Below are positions 60,541 to 64,000 of a DNA stretch of 64,000 nucleotides, in pieces (within the stretch, counting starts at the first letter, position 1; every line of letters begins with the position of its first letter). The translations under genes and the position numbers were made by a program. This DNA comes from Xiphophorus maculatus (lineage: Eukaryota; Chordata; Actinopteri; Cyprinodontiformes; Poeciliidae). The stretch covers positions 15,528,402-15,592,401 of the forward strand of contig NC_036460.1 in the NCBI RefSeq assembly GCF_002775205.1, read 5' to 3'. The notes beneath the pieces were generated by a model. The model searched no databases. It was given only the letters and a program-made list of their open reading frames with translations, and was not told the origin of the DNA.

Positions 60541-60885
60541 ATAGTTGGCTTATAACATTAAATGTAAGTTCTGAGTCTTTTGGTGAGCTCTACAAGTGTA
60601 CCAAATTTCATGTCTCTACGATGAAGTACGTTCATACCATTGTGTCAACAGAAAATTGCTAGTTGCCGCCGTTCAGCAATTTTTTTTGCGATTTTTGCGA
60701 CAACCTTAAAATTCAAAATTTTTAAATTTTCTAGTCGCCACCGCCAAGTTTGGTGAGTTTTTGAATATGATAAAGCCCCCAAAAAGGCGCCTCTTTGGGG
60801 GGGCAGAATCGTAATAATAATAATAAGAAACAGTACAGAAACAATAGGCCTTCGCAGCGCTTTGCTGCTCGGGCCTAATAAACAT

Positions 60886-61574
60886 CAACTGCTATAAATA
60901 TTATAGTAAGATGTCTCCCAAAATGTGCTAATTAGTAAAACTGAAATAGGGACAATGAAGAAAAGATATTTCTGCATACTGTAGATATTCATTTTTTTCT
61001 GTTTTCTTTTTAAAACATTTATATGTAACGCTGTCCTATTTCTCTAACTGTTTCCCTCTGAACTGCACTGAGACTCTATTCCTGCTTCGTGGTTCAGGCC
61101 AGGGATATGAGGAGAAATCTTCACATGTGCTTTGAGTTAAGATTAGTGAATCTATTCTCTGAATATTCCTTTCATATAAGAAAGATATATAGGTTTGAAG
61201 ATGAAGTGCTAAACCCAGAAAGCATCTTAAAAAAATCTTTTTTCAGATGAAAAAAAAATTTGTCAAGATCTTCTTTGACCCAGCCTTTGTTTGGTTTTGC
61301 TTAAGCAGCACAACATGGTAAAAATCTACTAGGACACTTTATAAGACGGCAGCAATAGTTTAAAAAAAAAAAAAAAGAAGACAGCAATGGCAGCTTACTT
61401 CATATGTGTGTGCATATATGTGGCATGTTTAATGGTAAGTGTTTCCTCAATCTGGCAGCAAAAAAGGCCAGACCAGAGCAAAACGTTGCTGTGTGGGAAT
61501 GACTGTGAGTCCGGCTGGTTTTGGAGCAGGAAATGAAGGTGCAGCTCACTACTGAAATGTCTGTAGGATTCATA
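60886..61574. other. slc33a1: Intergenic, slc33a1 3' flank
   Basis: AT-rich sequence after the modular repeat. It should contain the slc33a1 3' UTR on the minus strand, but I could not choose a poly(A) signal. An A-run lies at about 61362-61375. Confidence 0.4.
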
Positions 61575-63922
61575 TCACTGGTTCACCCTGCATCTCCACG
61601 CAGAGGAGCTCTGCTCCTGCAGCCGCCTCATTCTTTTCCCCAGCCACACCCACCACAGTAAACCGATGACGACACACACCACAGACTCCACGTAGTAGCC
61701 GTCCATGGTCGTCACACAAACGCCTCCTTCCTTGACGCACAACTGGAGGGAGAAAAAAAATAAAAAATTAGGGGTTTACTTTATAAATAAAAATACACTC
61801 TGTGGTTTTCCGCCCTCTCCCGTTCCACTCACCCCTGCCTCCAGTGACGAGCTGCAGCTCTGTCCCACAGCCCCGTGGCACTCCTTAGAGGTCAGGGGGT
61901 CGACCATCCACAGAGCCACGGTGGAGGGCCAGTTTCCTCCCAGGTTAGTGACCGTGTTCAGTAGCGTCATGTAGGTCCCTCCTATGAGGGGGTCACTCAC
62001 TTTGGCATGGAAGGCCATGCAGGCCACATACATGCTATACAGCGCCACCTAGGGACACCAAAATGGGGCTGACTTCATTAAATGTATCCACAGTCAAACA
62101 AGGTGTTTAAGTGTTTTACTGTCAGAGGTTTGTGAACGCTCATCAACCGGTTTATTTGAACAGGTTCCAGGAAGTCAGACTGGATTTGATGGTTGTAGTT
62201 AAGCAGGGCAACCAGCAGAGAAAAGGAGAAAAACAACAAACCTGATGCAATGCGTAGCTGAGCAGGACTATGGCGTAGTAGTAAAGTGGGAATCCTCCTT
62301 CTTGTTTCAAATGGGGGGTCCACCATACCAGCAGAGCGAACTCAAGCCCGATAAGCAACCTGCATAACAGAATAGGATTCTGCTAGCTCTTTGCTTACTG
62401 CATACAAACACAAAGCGAGTTCATTTCTGTGTTTACGTGAGCGCTTACCGGAACGGAAAGGCTTTATAAAAGACATCAAGGGGTCGCGGCCCCGCCGTGT
62501 ATCTGCTGATGATCACTGGAAGAAGGATCTGCAGAGGCACCATGGGAACCGCCAGGAGCGCCAGCTGCTCTTTGGGGACTCCAGCCTCCACCAGCTTCAG
62601 ACCTGTAACAGCATCTGCTGCAGAGAAACCGATCTAATGCAAAAGAAAAAAAAATTAAGATATTTTCACCATGAGTTTTCTTCAGATACAGACAAAACCA
62701 ATCATCTTGCTGTTTGCAGTTATGTACTTTAGCTGTGAGGAGCAGGGAACAAAAAGTGAAGACTGTTGGCATCTTGACGATGGAGAACAGGAGCTTGTAG
62801 GTTTCCGTGACACCCTGAGTCTCGACCGGGACGTTGCTCCTGCCTCTGCTGTGATCGTTCTCCCTTTTAAGGATGGCCACCAGGGTAGTGGAAACTAGGA
62901 ATATCACCCCCCAGAAAAATAAAAAATCTGCAACAGAAGAACAAAAGATTGACTTAAATCACCTCCCTAAACCTAGCAGAAATAAGAAAAACAATCATTT
63001 TCAATACATCACCAGATCTTATACAGCATTTCCCAACTCTGCCTTGCAAAGGTTCTTCAAACCTTTGCAGTTTTAGACATATGCTTGGCATAAGAACAGA
63101 AGTTTGGTTTCAAGTTTGGATACATTCTCCCACAAGGTTTGGGAATATTGTAGTCAGACCAGGAGGTTTACTGTCAGTCTTCAAACCTCCTTTCTTACTG
63201 AATTTCTTCTTCTAAAATCAGAGATCCCAATAGCCTCTTCTGTGTTGCTGTTTGTCTCTAAAATGATGTGCAAGTTTAATAATTTCACCTCTGCAATACA
63301 TTCTTTCCAAGTATCTGTACCCGCTTTGCCTGTGCTGTGTTAGACATACAGTATATCTCTGTGGAATGTTAGATAGTCTGATACATTTGTATGTTCAGAT
63401 CATTGAGTTAAAAGATGCAAAAGAAGAGCTGGACAACTGAGGTTTATTTCAATTCAGTCTGATTTGCCGTAACTGATGAGAGGTTTGTACCAACAAACAC
63501 TAAATGTTGAAATTGAGTCAAAGGTGTGTCAAAGAAGTATTAGTGTAAAGGTGGGCCCCTTATGCAACCAGATTACTGGAGCTTTTTTTAAACCCATTCC
63601 TAGCAGATTTGTTTGATTTCAATTTGACTGGTACAGGAAAAGTTCAAGTAAAACATTTTAAAATCATTTATTATACTTCTTTTTTTACACCACACTTCGG
63701 AATTCAACAGTGGTGTGTCCATGTACCTGGCAGGGTGACGATCCCGGTGTCTTTGGGCACTATTCTGAGGTACTTGTTGCAAAATTCAGCAGACTCCAGA
63801 GCCAGAAAGAGCACATTCCCCAGGAAGTACCCCGCCGTCTGGCCTACGGAGTTGCAGGTAGACGCATAGCCCACATTTTCTCTAGATAACATGGTGAGGG
63901 CCCAGCCATCCACAGCTATATC
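61575..63922 (-). CDS. slc33a1: Acetyl-CoA transporter 1, C-terminal part (partial)
   Basis: SLC33A1 (AT-1) is a major-facilitator-type multi-pass protein that imports acetyl-CoA into the ER lumen for ganglioside and protein acetylation. Six exons (5' to 3'): 63727-63922, 62728-62927, 62449-62633, 62242-62359, 61833-62048 and 61575-61742. Phases agree, giving 360 aa; the family is about 550 aa, so roughly the first 190 residues lie beyond the right edge. Diagnostic stretches: DIAVDGWALTML, TAGYFLGNVLFLALESAEFC, TGLKLVEAGVPKEQLALLAV, LLSYALHQ, KVSDPLIGGTYMTLLNTV and NLGGNWPSTVALW. The last exon holds the final membrane helix and a basic tail ending RCRVNQ. The acceptor of the 63727 exon follows a (GA)n tract (TC-rich on the coding strand). 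Identification is secure. Confidence 0.95.
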
Positions 63923-63927
63923 CTAGT

Positions 63928-63953
63928 ACACAGAGAGAGAGAGAGAGAGAGAA
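63928..63953. repeat. (GA)n microsatellite next to slc33a1 acceptor
   Basis: About 24 bp of GA repeats directly upstream of the slc33a1 exon acceptor; on the gene strand it forms the polypyrimidine tract. Confidence 0.9.
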
Positions 63954-64000
63954 AGAAGATGTTTTAAGTTTGTAAGGATTTTTTTTTATTATTTCATTGA

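Larger units (their letters stand above)
58212..60885. repeat. Large CpG-rich modular interspersed repeat with internal duplications
   Basis: The left end (GCTGCAAGCAGCCTCGGGC, then CGCAGCAAGCGCC...CGGCCTATTGG) and the right end (...CAATAGGCCTTCGCAGCG, then GCTGCTCGGGCC) are imperfect inverted repeats of about 34 bp, so it looks like one transposable unit. The right end follows a TAATAATAATAA run, as in copies common across teleosts. Inside are diverged tandem copies: a 276-bp period (58760s and 59037s) and a 784-bp period (59158-59757 and 59942-60540). The first 350 bp are very GC-rich. No transposase or reverse transcriptase frame is visible, so it is non-autonomous. Family name not determined. 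Confidence 0.75.

Overview
This is a piece of vertebrate, almost certainly ray-finned fish (teleost), nuclear DNA. It is AT-rich, carries spliced multi-exon genes with GT-AG introns, and contains repeat families typical of teleosts: Tc1-like remnants, hAT-like and pogo-like MITEs, a solo LTR, a (GT)n tract and a large modular repeat. Nearly all short ORFs are shadows; the real genes were rebuilt exon by exon, checking splice sites and reading phase by eye.

Layout, left to right. (1) 1-9929, minus: the 5' half of atm (25 coding exons, about 1361 codons, open at the left edge; the kinase domain lies outside). (2) 9930-11837: the head-to-head atm/npat promoter region. (3) 11838-20989, plus: complete npat (17 coding exons, about 1306 aa), with a solo LTR in intron 13 and a decayed Tc1-like element in intron 16. 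(4) 22678-37361, plus: complete vmp1 (11 coding exons, 405 aa). Its intron 10 holds a promoter-like cluster and its 3' flank holds the mir-21 hairpin (38544-38610). (5) 40325-44401, minus: complete tubd1 (8 coding exons, 444 aa), convergent with vmp1. (6) 46118-54548, plus: complete rps6kb1 (15 coding exons, 498 aa), divergent from tubd1. (7) 55464-61574: a gene-free stretch with a 2.7 kb CpG-rich modular repeat at about 58212-60885. (8) 61575-63922, minus: the 3' part of slc33a1 (6 exons, 360 aa), open at the right edge.

Functionally these are housekeeping and stress genes: DNA-damage signalling (atm), S-phase histone transcription (npat), autophagy and ER lipid scrambling (vmp1), a stress-responsive microRNA (mir-21), a centriolar tubulin (tubd1), mTORC1 output (rps6kb1) and ER acetyl-CoA import (slc33a1). 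In human the ATM-NPAT pair, the VMP1-MIR21-TUBD1-RPS6KB1 block and SLC33A1 lie on three different chromosomes, so this window joins three human synteny blocks. I found no undescribed gene system. The most interesting non-genic signals are the candidate pri-mir-21 promoter in vmp1 intron 10, an AP-1/Maf site pair in vmp1 intron 7, and the modular repeat array.
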